A stretch of DNA of 64,000 nucleotides, from NCBI GenBank assembly GCA_039707655.1, contig CM077663.1, positions 436,683,830 to 436,747,829 of the forward strand. The letters are read 5' to 3'. This document shows positions 42,860-55,429 of the stretch, in pieces (within the stretch, counting starts at the first letter, position 1; the number at the start of each line of letters is the position of its first letter). This DNA comes from Elymus sibiricus (taxonomy: Eukaryota; Streptophyta; Magnoliopsida; Poales; Poaceae). Position numbers and translations under genes: made by a program. The notes beneath the pieces are model-generated. The model did no database searches. It was not told the origin of the DNA and saw only the letters and a program-made list of their open reading frames with translations.

Positions 42860-45000
42860 AAGGTAATTAAAGCCTTCTTCTCCTCGATTTTCACCGACAA
42901 GTCTGTGGATTCGCCTCATCTTTGCATGTCGTTTCGATTGGGTGATAAATCCCGGTGCGTTAGCTCCGACTAATAGATAGGTAAGGGTATTAGTCCTCTC
43001 CAGGGCGCCGTTCTGGTGGATGGCAGCCCTTCATCTTTAAGTCGGTTTTTCGAGCTCCAATCTACCTTAAGTTCGTCAATTGGTATGGATTAGATGAAGA
43101 TTCCGTGTAGATACCTTTCGTAGCTGTACAACAGAGAGCCATCTGCTAGCTCTTCAGAGTGAAGAAGGGGGACCCGATCTCACCCCTCCTCTTCAACCTC
43201 ATCGTTGATGCCCTGTCGGGCATTCTAGACAAAGCCCGTAGGGCCAGTCATCTGACTGGGGTGGTTGGGAACCTGATCCCTGGAGGAGGGCTCACCCACC
43301 TCCAATATGCGGATGACACCATGATCATGGTGGAGGGGTCCAACCTCGATATTGTGAACCTAAAATTCCTATTGTTGTGCTTTGAAGCAATGTTGGGACT
43401 GAAGATCAATTTTGATAAAAGCGAGGTCTTCGTCCTCAGTTACTCCCCGGAGGACCAGCTCCGGATTGCAAACAACCTAAATTGCAAGCTTTCGGTGTTC
43501 CCCATGACTTACCTGGGGATGCGTCCTGGCGACAAGGTTTGACCCCCTTGTGGGCCGGGTTGCTTCGCGGGCGGAGCCGTGGCGAGGCAGGTTTACCTCC
43601 AAGGGGAGTAAAACGATTCTCATTAGTGCCAACCTGGCGAGCCTCCCCATGTTTATGATGGGGTTGTATCTCCTGCCGGAGAGCATCCATAGCCCGTTCG
43701 ATAAGGAGCTCGCCAGCTTCTTCTGGGAGGCCAATGACGGTCGACAGAAGTACCAGATGGTCAAGTGGACAGACATCTGCCTACCTAAGGACCGTGGTGG
43801 ATTGGGAATCTCGGCCTCTTGCGTAATGAATCCTCCCTCATGCTACGGTGGGTATGGCGAATCCTTCGTAATGAAGGCGGATTGTGGCTTCAACTCCTTC
43901 AGGCAAAGTACCTAAGGGGTGAGCCGCTTCTCGCTTGCTCTCGCACGGGCGGATCTCAATTCTGGCGCGCTATCCAAAAAATAAAGGAGGAGATTCGCTT
44001 AGGAATCTCCTTTAATATAGGTAATGGGGAGGGGACCCAGTTCTGGTTGGACCCATGCATGGATTGAGGATGAGCCACTCAGGGTGGGATTTCCTATACT
44101 TTTCTCCACCTGTGTGGATCCTTCCCTTCTCCTCTCTAACGCCCTCCGGCAAGGGAATTGGGCTATTAAGTTCGGGCGCTCATTCGGACCAATAGAAACG
44201 GCCGAGTGGAACCGCCTGTTAGACGTCTTGCCACAGATGCTCCCGGACCACCCGGATACGGTGGCTTGGCGTCTATCCCCTTCACGGGAATTTTTGGTTA
44301 GTTCGGCATACCAGGCCATCTGCCGCTCCCCAGCTATCCCATGGCTCTCGCCGTTATGGAAGGCCCCCCTGCCCCTGAAGATCAAAATCTTTGTGTGGCA
44401 GTTGCTCCGTAACCGCATTCCCTCGGGGACGGAGGTGCGTAAGCGGCATGGACCGGGATACGGAATGTGCCCCTTATGCGCGATGCCGGAGACGGCAACA
44501 CACATTATCTTCACGTGCACGGTGGCGAGGGCCATGTGGGAATTCATCAGCGAGGCTCTTGGACCCGACTGGGTGGCCCAGGACCTTGCAGAGTTCCTCC
44601 AATTCAGGGCCAACCACACTGGGCGTCGCCGCCGCCTATTCTGGCTGATCTTTGCCGCTATGGCTTGGTCCCTCTGGACGACTCACAATAAAATGGTGAC
44701 AGAGCGGATCTTTCCGAGGCACGCGCCTAACTCCCTCTTGAAATTCCTGTCTTTTATGCAGCATTGGCACCCTCTCTCTAGGCTGCGCGACAGGGAGCGT
44801 CTGGATGGCATGCTGGAGGCTCTCCTGGCTACGGCGCGACGACTCGCCTCTATGTAGGTCCGAGATTCTACCGCCACTAGGTGGCTTTCTAATTTCTTTT
44901 ATTTTCTTTGGGCTAGACTGTGTCGTCACCCCGGCTTGTATGTGTGGTTGAACTTGTATGCGGGTTGTATAGATCATTGCTTTATCTATAAAGCGGGATG
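42860..45000 (+). mobile_element. Decayed LINE
   Basis: A RT domain, zf-RVT and 3' UTR are recognisable. The 3' end reads 'ttgctttatctataaagcgg'. The stretch 42860-43150, with 'ccctcatctttaagtcgg'-like text, may be its leader, but endonuclease is absent. No TSD was found, so the limits are approximate. Confidence 0.7.
43147..44857 (+). pseudogene. LINE ORF2 relic (RT, zf-RVT), at least three frameshifts
   Basis: Pieces in order: RT core with 'KKGDPISPLLFNLIVDALSG' and the catalytic 'YADDTMIM' (43159-43542); RT end 'LASFFWEANDGRQKYQMVKW', 'LPKDRGGLGI' (43550-43815); 'LLQAKYLRGEPLLACSRTGG' (43819-44060); zf-RVT 'PLKIKIFVWQLLRNRIPSG' with 'CPLCAMPETATHIIFTC' and 'FAAMAWSLWTTHNKMV', ending at a stop at 44857. 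Frame changes lie near 43540, 43815 and 44060. The N-terminal endonuclease is lost. It is a different LINE subfamily from those at 12.4 and 24.9 kb because it lacks an RNase H domain after zf-RVT. Confidence 0.88.
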
Positions 45001-45559
45001 ATAGCCTATTTCGTGGAGGTTAGGGTTTCCCACCGAGCATTCACGATGACGAGATTTAGTGTTAGGTTCTTCGAATTGATTCAAGGGTTCAATGACGATG
45101 ATTGCGGCTCCAAAGCGTTGGTCCTTAGGGGCACGTGCACGACCTATCATCAACAAGGGCAAGTCCAGCTCCAGTATGGGAACGACGACAGCGGTCCGTC
45201 AGTAGCTCGTTCTGACGGCGACAATGGTTGTTTGTTGGTTCAGAAACCTCAGTGTAATTTTTGTGCATATGATAAAAAATCTGCCATCCTCGCAACAACA
45301 TAATTTGTTGTCGATTGCCTTGCTAAAAAAACAATCTAATGTTCGATTTGTAGCAAAATCCAACTTTTATTATCTATAATATATCTATCTTTTCCTGTAA
45401 TAGTAATAATAATAATAGATTTGTACCTTTAAACAAAATTAAAAATAAACGATAGCCATTTTTTGGTTTGCCTATCAAAAAATTCAGACCGAGCCAACAC
45501 AAGAGGTGCGACAACATTTAATATGGGTGCCCTATCGTTTCGCGCGATAACATCCGTTG
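45001..45559. other. Non-coding interval
   Basis: No gene is recognised. A short (TAA)n-like tract lies at about 45403-45417. Confidence 0.4.
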
Positions 45560-46070
45560 CATGGAGTACCTCTTCTTGCTCTCGATCTCCTTCTGTGAGA
45601 AGAAGAGGTGTCGCGAATCGATGGTCGGTCAGCTTTGCATTCCATGCAACCGCACTCTCGGTCGCAAGTTGCTCATGAAAGACTACTTTGTCGAGATACC
45701 GAGCTATCCAGCTCACCTATTCTGTAGGCATTATAGAATGCATAGGCCTATTTTTATACACATTGTGGAAGTTTGCGAACAAAATTGTCGGCTCTTCACT
45801 CGCCGGAGAAATGCTGCCGATTTGGTAGGATTTAGTGCATACCAAAATATATCGGCGGCAATGAGAGTGATATATAGCATATGGCATTCCGGCAAATTAC
45901 ACCGATGAGTATCTTCCCATTGGAGAAGATACCGTGCTCAAATGTGTGCGGGTGTGTACAAAAACAATGATCCGGGTATTTGGTTCCGAGTACCTCCGAG
46001 CTCCCAATGAGGAGGACACAAAAAAAATTGATGGTGATGAACGAAGCAAGAGGATGTCCGGGCATGCTTG
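45560..46070 (+). pseudogene. PIF/Harbinger transposase fragment
   Basis: The frame shows 'LFCRHYRMHRPIFIHIVEVC' and 'RRRNAADLVGFSAYQNISAA', the N-terminal signature of plant PIF/Harbinger nucleases. After a frame slip near 45900 it continues 'DEYLPIGEDTVLKCV' and 'FGSEYLRAPNEEDTKK', and after a second slip at the A-run near 46020 it continues 'MVMNEARGCPGML'. The catalytic DDE part that should follow is missing; sequence beyond 46070 is unrelated. In an intact protein this domain would cut TTA/TAA-flanked elements. Confidence 0.82.
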
Positions 46071-47969
46071 GGTGAGCTGATCAGGATGGTCGCTGTGGGT
46101 GTGGCCGGGGTCCAGGGCGCGCCTAACCGGCTCTGGTTTGTGGCCGTGGGTGGTGCAACGTGGAGTGCCACGGGCGTGCAGAGGGCCAGAGGTCGACAAG
46201 AACCAGAAGAGGGGAGAGGGGGTGGGCTGGCCTCGGGTGTAGAGGCATGGATGGTCGACGACGTGCCATGGCGAGCGAGGAGGTGAGGGGAGAGGAACCA
46301 GGAGGATCCGGGAGGCTGGACGGTGTGCGGCGTGGCTGCTAGCGAGCCGAGACGCACAAGGAAGGTAGGGGTCTAGGCGCCGTCAGATCCAGCTGATGAA
46401 CGGCTCCCTGTATCCCGATGACGAACGGAGGCTGCACGGCGTGGAGGGGGCACTGGAGCGAGGGGAGGAGCACCGGGGAGAGGCTCGGGGCCGTGCGGTG
46501 CTTTGGGCGCGCTAGGACAAGGAAGGAGAGGAGGGAACCGGTTGTGGGCGGTGGGTGACGACGAGTGGCGCCACCGTGCACGCCAGAGTGCATGCACAAC
46601 CGGCCAAAAGTGTGGTCACCATGGCTTCTTGAAGCTAGGCTGGCTTCTAGCCAGTTTCACCTTGTCTAGCTGTTAGTCCTAAGTAGGTTTAGTGTGTGCG
46701 TAGATGTAGGGGTCTGGGGAGCTTTAATTTTGAGTGTAGCACCCAGTTTTTATTTCTGCCAGAAAGTGTTTGTTATTCGCCATTTAAAAGTGGTGTGGTG
46801 TAACATGCTGATTTTTGGTGTAGGGTGGTCTGGTGTGCTGATGGATATCTATGCAAATTTTGATCGCAAATGAATGAGTGTAGCTAGTACTTAATCTCTA
46901 GCCTGAAAGTTTGGCCAGAAACTTTGAGAGCATTTTGTGCTCAATTTCTGTGATGGAAATGGATGGAATTTGGGTGGGAGTGATTTTTTTGTCATGTTTA
47001 ATGATCATGAAAAGTTTGAGATCAAATGGGTGGATGAAAAATGTACTTCCTTCACAAGGTGGTCAGGTGGACGCAAAGTTTGGAAATTTGTGGAGGGAGT
47101 TGTGTTATTTAGGCAAGGCTCGAAATTTGTGGGTAGCCATGGTATGAGTGTATGATTATGTGTGCAAAGTTTTGCTTCATTGGACGGATTCTAAATGCAC
47201 TTGCTTCACAACCTGACAAATTTGGCAAAAACCCTGGATGATTTGTTCTGGTTAAATTTGCCTTAAGTGTGGTGTATGAAGATGGCAATGGTGAAGATAG
47301 GGGGTAGGATGATCCCTCCAATTAATTTGGTGAATTATAGTGCAAGGGAAAAGGGCCGTCCAGTGCAACTGGGTCATAGTACTTAACTAAAAGAAATGGC
47401 AAGTAGGGTTTTGGGCGCAAAACCCTAATCTCAAGTAACTAGACAAGACACTAACTATCAAATAAACACAATAACTACAAGTGCGCAAATAAAATCCAAG
47501 AACACCAAAAGAAAAAGACAGAAGCCAAATTTAAAAATTAATTTTCCAAGACTGAAAATCGAGGGTGTTCCACTTTTCCTCTTGCCGCCGGCTCCCTCGC
47601 AGAAAGCGCTGTGGATCTGGTGCTTCGGGGGTCATCCTCCTTGTCAACAACGCCAACCCCATCGCCCCGCTGCCCCCTCGTTGTCCCAATCCCCCCCATC
47701 AAAGCCCATCCCAAGCCGGAGTCAGAGCCTGAGACCGATGACCCACTCGGGGTCGTGTTGCGGTTTTCAAAGCTCGAAGCGGCGTTCACAACCAGCGACG
47801 TTGAGGAGCAGTAGAAGCTCGTGATCATCGCTCGTCGATTCGATCCCTACGCCTACGTCACCGTGACGACGACGAGGAGGAGGAAGAGCACGACAGACTA
47901 CTGTAGGTAGTAATAGCTTCGACATTGCATATTTTGAAAATGTTGGTTATTGTCGCTTAAGCAGACTAA
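46071..47969. other. Interval without recognised gene
   Basis: GC-rich at 46080-46620, then AT-balanced. 47580-47815 is a GC-rich patch with short frames on both strands (one encodes 'DPLGVVLRFSKLEAAF'). It may be a gene fragment, but no family could be named. Confidence 0.4.
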
Positions 47970-48098
47970 GGTATAGCGTAATGGTGCAAAGGGGTTGATG
48001 CCTTCCCATCCGTCCAGGTTTAAGGCATGGTACATGCAATTTGGGTTTGTTGTACCAATTATACCGTAGGGGCTTCCTTTACATTATTTCTGTCAAAA
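47970..48098 (+). mobile_element. Possible Au-type SINE
   Basis: 'tagcgtaatgg' matches the Pol III A-box, and 'aggtttaaggc' lies where a diverged B-box would be. The following text 'tttgttgtaccaattatacc' up to 'tttctgtc' plus A's resembles SINE bodies seen in Triticeae. No TSD could be read. Confidence 0.45.
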
Positions 48099-49299
48099 CA
48101 ATATCACTTAATGACATTTCAAGTAACAAAATATATGTAATATGATGATTTTTTGCCACTAATATAGTTGCTAATTAAGTTCTCAAATTGATACACGTGT
48201 TGGGTAGATTTAATGTCGATTAAATTGCCCCTACGAATTTTAAGCTAATAAGAAAGATACAAATAGGTGAAGGCAATCCTTTGGTGATTCTGTGTTTGCA
48301 CACGGTCTGACAAGGCGACTTTGTTAGAGTTGATGATGCAATGTTTTCGCCTTTAGTAGTGCTCTTTTCAAAGCGAAATGTATCAATATTAAGATGAATG
48401 TTATTGAATACTAAATATATCGATAACATCAAGGACCGAGTGATATTGAAATCTCTCTCCCTCTTGTTTTTTGTAGTGAAAAATATATCTGTGTGTACGT
48501 ATGTATGAGCGTTTGCGATTATATTATGTTAAAAGATTACACGTCGAAATAAAAAACTTGTATCATTTTTTTTTGCGAGGAACTAGAATCAAATTATTAC
48601 CCGAATTTTAAAAACCATGTACATGACCCGCAAAAAAAACATGTACTAGTACATGGTATGATATTAATTCGATGCAAATCTAGAATCAACATAATCTGAA
48701 TCCATGGCTCTCTTTTTTGGAGGGACTGAATCCACGGCACGTTGTGTTAAAAGAGATCCACGTTTTTAGAAGGAAAGTAAACCTTTTTCTTTCTTTCTTT
48801 CTTTGGCACATGTCAATTTCCACTCTACAGAGTGAGGAGTGGCATGCCGCATGCCGACCGCGCGCGCTCTCACGCCGGCCGCCATGGCTGGGCTCGCAGC
48901 GTCCGCCCCTCCAGCTCCGGCGTACCCTGCGCCAACGGATGAGTCCCACCCCTCCCAAGACTAGACCCTGCACCGCCGAGAGCTTCCCTTGGCTCTGCCG
49001 CCGCCGCTTCCTCCAGCGTCAGAAACGGTGGCCAAGGAAGCGAGATCGCCCGGGAAGAGGAGCGAGACCCACGGCGGCCTAGCTCGCTCGCTTGCCCAGC
49101 CTCTCGGCAGAGTGAGTGCTACTTGCTCTGCTCTTTGTGCGCGGTCAACGGGTTGCCCTCCACGTGCTCGGTGAAATGTCCCTGAGAGCGAGTGAGACAG
49201 GTATCTTGCTAATCACATCTCAATAACATTCAGTCCTTGTTGCTGTTCTGTGCTTTAGGCATCCTCAAAGAAAAAGGTTTGAATAGGAAAGAAGCTCCT
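48099..49299. other. Interval without recognised gene
   Basis: AT-rich to 48700, then a GC-rich block from 48840. The phrase 'tgtgtacgtatgtatgagcg' near 48493 resembles the 3' end of the SINE at 29.9 kb. No supported gene. Confidence 0.4.
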
Positions 49300-51050
49300 G
49301 GTCAGAAAAATAAGTGAAGGGGCGAGAGACACAGGCTGAGGCCGCCGCGTCGTCCTCCTGGGGGCGGCTCGGGCGGAACCCTAGCCGCCGCCACCGCCCC
49401 CACCAACGCCACCCCCGCTCGCCACCGCCGCCGCCCCCACCAACGCCACCCCCTCCTCGCCGCCGCTGGCAAACATCGCCGGGCAAAGCCCGCCGACGGC
49501 CGGCGGCGGCGGGATTCGCTCCCTAGCGTGCGCATCGGCTCTCCCTGTCCCGCATCCCCCATTGCTTCAACGACGACCTCCTATCCCTCCTCGCTGGAGT
49601 GCCTCCCCCTGTCGACGGCCGTGGCTCCCCGGATCCCCTCTGTCGTGGTCCAGCGGGGGCACCTCCTTGCATCGGCCTCCTCTGTCCGGCGGGGGCAGCG
49701 GCGGCTCATCTCAGATCCGGGGGCTCGTGCGGCTACGGACCTCGACGGTTGCTGTTGTCCGCCCTCGTCTGACAGTAGCGGCAGCAGGTGGCTGCTGCTC
49801 CCTGGTGGCCTGAGTCGTCGCCGTCTCCTCGTGGTGAGGCGGGCTGCTCGCTGCTGCCGTTCTGCCCGGCTGCGGGCTGCCACCCCTTCGTTGGATCTGG
49901 TGTCTCCGGCTGCTCCTGCCGGCTTGTTTCTCCGGCACCCCCACAACACGGCTCTGGCTAGACCTGCTCAGGCCGTTGCTTAGGTGTTGGGTTGTGGCGG
50001 TGGGTGGCTGACCTGCTCGGGATGCGATGTGGAGGAGGCAATTGCCGGGTGAAAGCTCAATCGACGGCGACGCCTAAGGGCGCCGTTTCCTTCTTGAAGG
50101 CGTCGAGTTGGCACTGCCGTCCTCCCCCCTTTGCTCTTTGATCCAGAGAGAAATCTCAGACCCGGGTTCCTCGAGTCGGAAGGTGTCGACGTCTCCGCGT
50201 CATTTCCCCGTTGGGGGCATCGTCTTGGATTGTTTTGCTCCGGCGGGATCCGTCCATTGCTGCTCCTTCTTCACCTCGATTTTGATCCTATCAGGCCTTT
50301 GTCCTAGGAGACTCGGTTGGGGCTTGCCTGGACGTCTTGGGGTGGCCTCGACGATACGCTACCCTTCGACCTCGGCGGCAGTACATCGGTATTGCGCCCT
50401 TCGGTCTCGGTGGCGCGTTGTCCTTCGGCTTCGCCGGCGGCACACCGGTGTCGCTGCACCAACTCGGCTATCCGACGCCCTTCGTTTGTGCCATTGACGC
50501 TTCTCGGCATGCTCCTATTTCGCTTATCCTTATGGACAGGGCTATGCTTCATGTTGGCCCAAATGACGCTTGCGTGGATGTCCTGGTGTGGCCTTGGCAG
50601 CAAGCTACCCTTCGACCTCGGCGGCGGTACACCGGTGTCGTGCCCTTCGGTCTCGGTGGCGCGCTATCTTTCGGCTTCGACAGCGGCACACCGGTGTCGC
50701 TGCATGAACTCGGCTATCCGACGCCCTTCGTTCGTGCCAAGGATTCTCCCCTGCGAGCCGCTGTTTTTCGGTGCCCTTTTTTCTCCCTAGGCCTTCTTGT
50801 GGTTCTCTGTCGATGGTGGAACGAGCTGCTCAGCGGAGCTCGCTCCTGAGGTGTTGGTCACCAGGGGTTTTCGGTTTGGTCTCAGTGTCAACCTTCCCCT
50901 CCATTTATTCCTTTCTTTTTCTAGTGTTTGGCTCTCCTCGTGGGTGCCGTCCTCTGTAATTTTCCTTTGCACTTTGCGTGCGCCTTCATGTATTTGTACG
51001 GACTGCCAAGTCGCTCTTCGAGTTGGAATATAACAAACGGTGGGGCTTTG

Positions 51051-51052
<2 letters not shown>
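49300..51052. other. GC-rich region, probable element of unknown class
   Basis: Long overlapping frames on both strands reflect GC content; none has a known domain. It includes a 246-bp tandem duplication and ends in 'ggtggggctttgaa' plus poly-C, which resembles the 3' ends of grass LINEs, but no RT is present. Confidence 0.4.
50330..50820. repeat. 246-bp tandem duplication
   Basis: 'ggacgtcttggggtggc' at 50330 and 'ggatgtcctggtgtggc' at 50576 start two copies that stay collinear for most of their length ('cggctatccgacgcccttcg' is in both). They are diverged by scattered substitutions. Confidence 0.88.

Positions 51053-51082
<30 letters not shown>
51053..51082. repeat. Run of 30 C
   Basis: An uninterrupted homopolymer followed by 'gcgcgtc'. 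The length may be unreliable in an assembly. Confidence 0.9.
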
Positions 51083-51083
<1 letters not shown>

Positions 51084-52226
51084 CGCGTCAATCTCGAAAA
51101 AAGTAAAAAAGAAAAATAAGTGAAAAAAAAAGCACTAGTGCTGGCACTCTAGTTTGAATAGATAATTCTAACTGTCACAGTTGGAATTTTTGCTACTTGC
51201 AATTGCCTTACCATTAGGAGGGGAAACCATTTTACATGCTGGTATGATCCTGTTTTCTAGGGGCAGCCATGTTGTCTCATGGTTTCGAAAACAACGATAT
51301 CATTTGATGGCCCAAAATAGGCCTGAAACCGTGAACCCCAAAAATATCCGGAAACCCAGAACACCGAAAGCGATGATATTTGCGTCAGTCCATAACTCGG
51401 TTGATTGCTATCTCGTCAATTATAACAATAATGATTTTTCACTGCTACTCACATTCAGTCCAGTTTCTTGCTAGAAGCACCCGTAATATCTTAATGATAT
51501 CTTATCTTGGTCTCGAGATGGGCACAGGTTACTTAACTTCAAGTGGAGGCAGTGGGTGCATTTTTCTATGAGCACACTTGCTAAGTTGCTATCACATGGT
51601 TAGTGGCTAAAGTTAAAGCCTCTCACATGGTAACGATGGATCTTATTAGCTACAGATCTCAATCTCCCAGACCACTCATAGTGCTGATTGAAATAAAAAT
51701 CATATAAGACTGGTCTTCTTTACTATATCAAATTAGACCTCTCTTAAAATATAACACACGAAAATACTACACTCAAAGTACTTATCTCGTTAAGTCTTGA
51801 CCCATCTGTTCCTCTTCTGTTTCCCAGTGATTCCTTTAATTAGCAGCATACAACTTCTGCCACAAAATAATGTGTCTTAGTGGACAAAAGGAGGCCCAGT
51901 GAAGGCTTATGAGTACAAGCTAGAAATAAACCAACTAAGATCATAGTTGAGAAATCTAATTAAATTGGAATCCGCACTGAGATTGGTGGTTATTCGTGGC
52001 CTGCTAACCTGGCCGAAAAAACAGAGCATGTCTTGTCCTACACTAGTATTTCCTTCCACTCACCTGCCCCAACCACCTCTCCCTGGGAAAGTCAGTCAAC
52101 ACGGGCTCATCTAGCTTTCCTTCGTCTAGATCTGCACAACCACAAACCCCATATACCATTTCTCTTCTGCGTAGCGCTTGTGTTCCCCTCTGTCTGCCGT
52201 GTGAGTTGGGAGCTGTGGGAGCAACC
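51083..52226. other. Upstream region of the NBS-LRR relic
   Basis: Non-coding. The last 150 bp before the start codon, with pyrimidine-rich 'ccttccactcacctgcccc', are likely promoter and 5' UTR of the former resistance gene. Confidence 0.4.
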
Positions 52227-53015
52227 ATGGCCGAGTATGCAGTTGGTCCACTGATCTCCATGCTGAAAGACAAGGTGTCCGGCTACCTTCTCGAGCGGTA
52301 CAAGGTGATGGACGGCATGGAGGAGCAGCGTGAGATCCTGGAGCGCAAGCTGCCAGCCATCTTGAACATCATCGAAGATGCGGAGGAGAAAGGAGCTCAC
52401 CGATCTGGGGTAAGTGCTTGGCTCAAAGCGCTCAAGAAGGTGGCCTGCGAGGCGAACGATGTCTTTGACGAGTTGAAGTACGAGGCTCTTCGACGTGACG
52501 CCAAGGAGAAGGGGCACTACAAGAAGCTTGGCTTTGATATTGTAAGCCTTTTCCCTGCACGCAACCCTATTGTATTTCGTTACAGGATGGGCAAGAAGTT
52601 GTGCAGGATTGTGCGCATCATTGAGGTCCTTGTCACAGAGATGAATGACTTTGGATTCAAACAACCGCAGCAAGCCCCACCATCCAAGCAGCGTCGTAGC
52701 ACGGACTCGATAATAATCGACTCTGAGAAGGATATTGTCAGCAGGTCCAGAGACGAAGAGAAGAAGAAGATCATGAGTATATTGGTTGATCAAGCTAGCG
52801 ACAGGGATCTCATTGTCTTTCCCATTGTTGGAATGGGTGGGCTGGGCAAGACCACTTTTGCTCAGCTTGTTTACAATGACCCTGAAATCGAGAAGTATTT
52901 CAAGCTCCGGAGGTGGTGTTGTGTGTCACATGATTTTGACATTGTTAAGATTGCAAACAGCATCTGCCAGACCAGTGAGAAAGATCGCGACAAGGCACTG
53001 CGCAACCTTCAAAAA
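52227..53015 (+). pseudogene. CC-NBS-LRR resistance gene, 5' part (CC domain and first NB-ARC motifs)
   Basis: 263 codons without lesion. The chosen start is the Met of 'MAEYAVGPLISMLKDKVSGY'; an upstream in-frame ATG at 52206 is less like the family. Residues 1-150 are an Rx-type coiled coil with 'EANDVFDELKYEAL' in the EDVID position. NB-ARC starts with 'IVGMGGLGKTTFAQLVYND' (P-loop, near residue 205) and 'RRWCCVSHDFDIVKIANSI' (RNBS-A). The frame is cut after 'KALRNLQK', just before kinase-2. It resumes 4 kb downstream at 57011. CNL proteins bind ATP/ADP and trigger immune cell death in the cytoplasm; this copy cannot make an intact one. Confidence 0.93.
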
Positions 53016-53190
53016 ACAAGCTGGGGCAAAAGCTTTTTTGGTAATAACCCAAGGTTTCATGCATACAATCTATACTTGGTCACACAATACCATAAAGATA
53101 GCAATAGTGGTGGCTAGCCAAACTGCAGATGTCATAATTAAACAGAAAACAAGCTGGGGCCATCTTTGGTTTGATTTTTCGATCTCGTCT

Positions 53191-54192
53191 TCACTGGCTT
53201 TCCTTGTGAACGGTCTGGGCTTTTACCCCCTTGTCGCAGGTAATGCCAATTGCCAAAGCAGTAATAAAAATGTAGAATGTCGTCCTGGCAATTCCTTCGA
53301 CCACACTGTTAACCCTTGTAGCAAACCGCTCCCTCTGCCTGCAGGTCAAAAGAGACAATATTAACTCATGTTAAGAATCTTAGAAATAGAGAAGTGATTT
53401 TGTATATGCATGCATCTTGTTTGATCATATGATATTGTACTTACCAGAGAATGTCATCTACTTCTGGAACGAGTTGTCGTCGAAACTGAGGAATTAGTTG
53501 GAGTATCTGCATGTCACGCTCATCAATAGCCTCGGGATTCTTCTTCGCCTTCGGTATCAAATCATACAACTCTGCTTTCTTCTTTGCCGCCTTACATAGC
53601 GAGTCGTTGATCTCGCGCGCATGCTTGATTCATACACAGAGGTAATAATCAATATACCTAGTTTGTATCATCTTTATTAAGGCTCTGTTCGGCTCCTCTC
53701 CGCTCCCCAACTGCAGCTCCCAGAGCGGAGGGAGCGCCAGCACAATTGCAGGGAGCTGCTCGAACCGAGCTCCTCGTGCGGAGCGGAGTTACGAGACTAG
53801 AGAGCTTCCGAACAGGCTCTAAGTAAGCACTGGTTGTGATTGGTAAATAATTAGGAAGAATAATGTTCTGTTTGTCAATTAAGTGAGCTCGATATGTATG
53901 CATGGGGTGCAGGTGTAGCAACTAGTCACATAATTATACTTGGTGTATACAGATAGATGGAGCCAATATATATTCCTACTACTAGTATATGCTTGGCTCA
54001 ATTTGGATATCTAAAAAAGAGAAGGGCCTTGTTAATGGTTTACTTGAAGTATGTTCAATGGATTGCATAACATCATGAGGTGAAGATTTCGTAAGTTACC
54101 TCACGGGTGTGCATGAGTCTGCTTGGGGAGAAGAGCTGGCGCCGCTCCTCAGCCATGAGCCTTCTCGCCACGTGTCGAAGCGCCGCCGCCAT
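53191..54192 (-). CDS. Small three-exon gene of unknown function, inside the NBS-LRR break
   Basis: Exons 54192-54100, 53623-53445 and 53338-53191 join in phase (GT...AG, donors GTAACT and GTAAGT) into 139 codons plus stop. The N-terminus 'MAAALRHVARRLMAEERRQL' is an amphipathic Arg/Ala helix of the kind that targets mitochondria. The middle is charged and helical ('KAAKKKAELYDLIPKAKKNP', 'DERDMQILQLIPQFRRQL'). The C-terminal quarter has one membrane segment, 'TTFYIFITALAIGITC', and a short tail. No stop or frameshift is visible. Similar small 'MAAALR' proteins are recalled in grasses without known function. Because it keeps its introns it came here as DNA and not through mRNA. Intron 1 holds a MITE. 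Confidence 0.72.
53681..53819. mobile_element. Tourist-like MITE in intron 1 of the small gene
   Basis: Left 'ggctctgttcggctcc' and right, inverted, 'gagcctgttcggaagc' are terminal inverted repeats. TAA at 53678-53680 and 53820-53822 is the 3-bp target of PIF/Harbinger-derived elements. 139 bp, GC-rich interior. Confidence 0.75.
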
Positions 54193-55429
54193 GGATCAAT
54201 ACTACTTGGGGAGAAAGCCTTGTATAATTTATTTCTTCAACTCACGGTTTACAAGTTACAGGGTGCATAGGTAGGTATATATAGATTAGCTAGCTAGCCA
54301 ATACTACTACTACACGGAGAAGGATAGGAAACTAACACGATCTGAAATTTCGGTAGATTTTTCTTAGGTGGCTAGCCGGCTAGGGTTATTCTCCGTTTCC
54401 TTCTCGCTTCGTCGACTCGAAACACAACACGATCGAGAGCGACGCGGCCCCTGACACGTACGTACGTACGTTTTCCTTTCTTTCTTTTTATTGTGATTGT
54501 GATAGACAAAAGAAGTTAGGTTTTCCTTTCCAATCGATGAAAGAGGGAACTCCCCTTCAGGGCGGCCCATATGATGATGTATTTTTGGGTAAAGCCATCG
54601 GTTTTTGGAACCTTATTGAAGTTTCTTGTCCTGTTTGACCGGGTTAGAAACCTTCAGGTTCTGTACGGTTTATTTCTTTTTTTGATTTCTCTTTATATTT
54701 TTTTGTTTTCCTTAATTTCTTAAGGAAAAAAAATCAAAAAATGTTTGGATCTTTAAAGAAATATTCGGTTTCAGAAGAAGTTCAAGTTCTTTAAATTATT
54801 TAAAAAATCAAAAGATGTGTGGAATTTCAAAAAAAAATTGTTTCTAAAAAATGTTCGTGTTTTCATAAAGGGATAAGATTAAAATCACCTGACTGATAAT
54901 AGCGTGTGCGTCCGCCGGTTCCATGGCCGTCGGATCAGATTTTAATCAGATGGCTCGGGAGCAACGTATTACCTAGACTAGATTTTACAACTGAGTAGTT
55001 GTTGCGATCTCTCCCCCGCAACAAGTGATGTGTTGCGGTATCTGGATCTGGATCCCCTCATGAGCAGTCGCCTCCCGTGCTCTCCCGATCTCCGCGTCAA
55101 GCCGCGCCTCCATGTCCTGCTCCGACTGCCGCCACCGCTGCTCGCCGCCGGCAGCACGCAGACGAGGCCGCTGGCAAGCACGTCGACGGAGGTTGGCTCT
55201 CCCCGTCTCCCTGTGTCCGCTCACGACCAATGGCCATGGCCGCTCGAGCGTGCACGCCGGAGCTCCGCTCCGGCCACCATCGTCCAGCTATGCCACTCCG
55301 GCCCCATGCTGCATCGCTTCCAGCACCACCATCATCGCATCGGCAACACCCCTTCTCCCTTCCCCAACCAGACCGAGCTCCTGCTCGAGGCCATGACCGC
55401 AAACAATGCAATACAGTGACTTTATGCAA

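Noticed and set aside
49300..50972. Overlapping long ORFs as host genes
   Set aside because: Open on both strands owing to GC content, no conserved domain, and partly a tandem duplication.
52786..53364. 192-codon plus-strand ORF
   Set aside because: First half is another frame of the NB-ARC coding sequence; second half is antisense to the three-exon gene.
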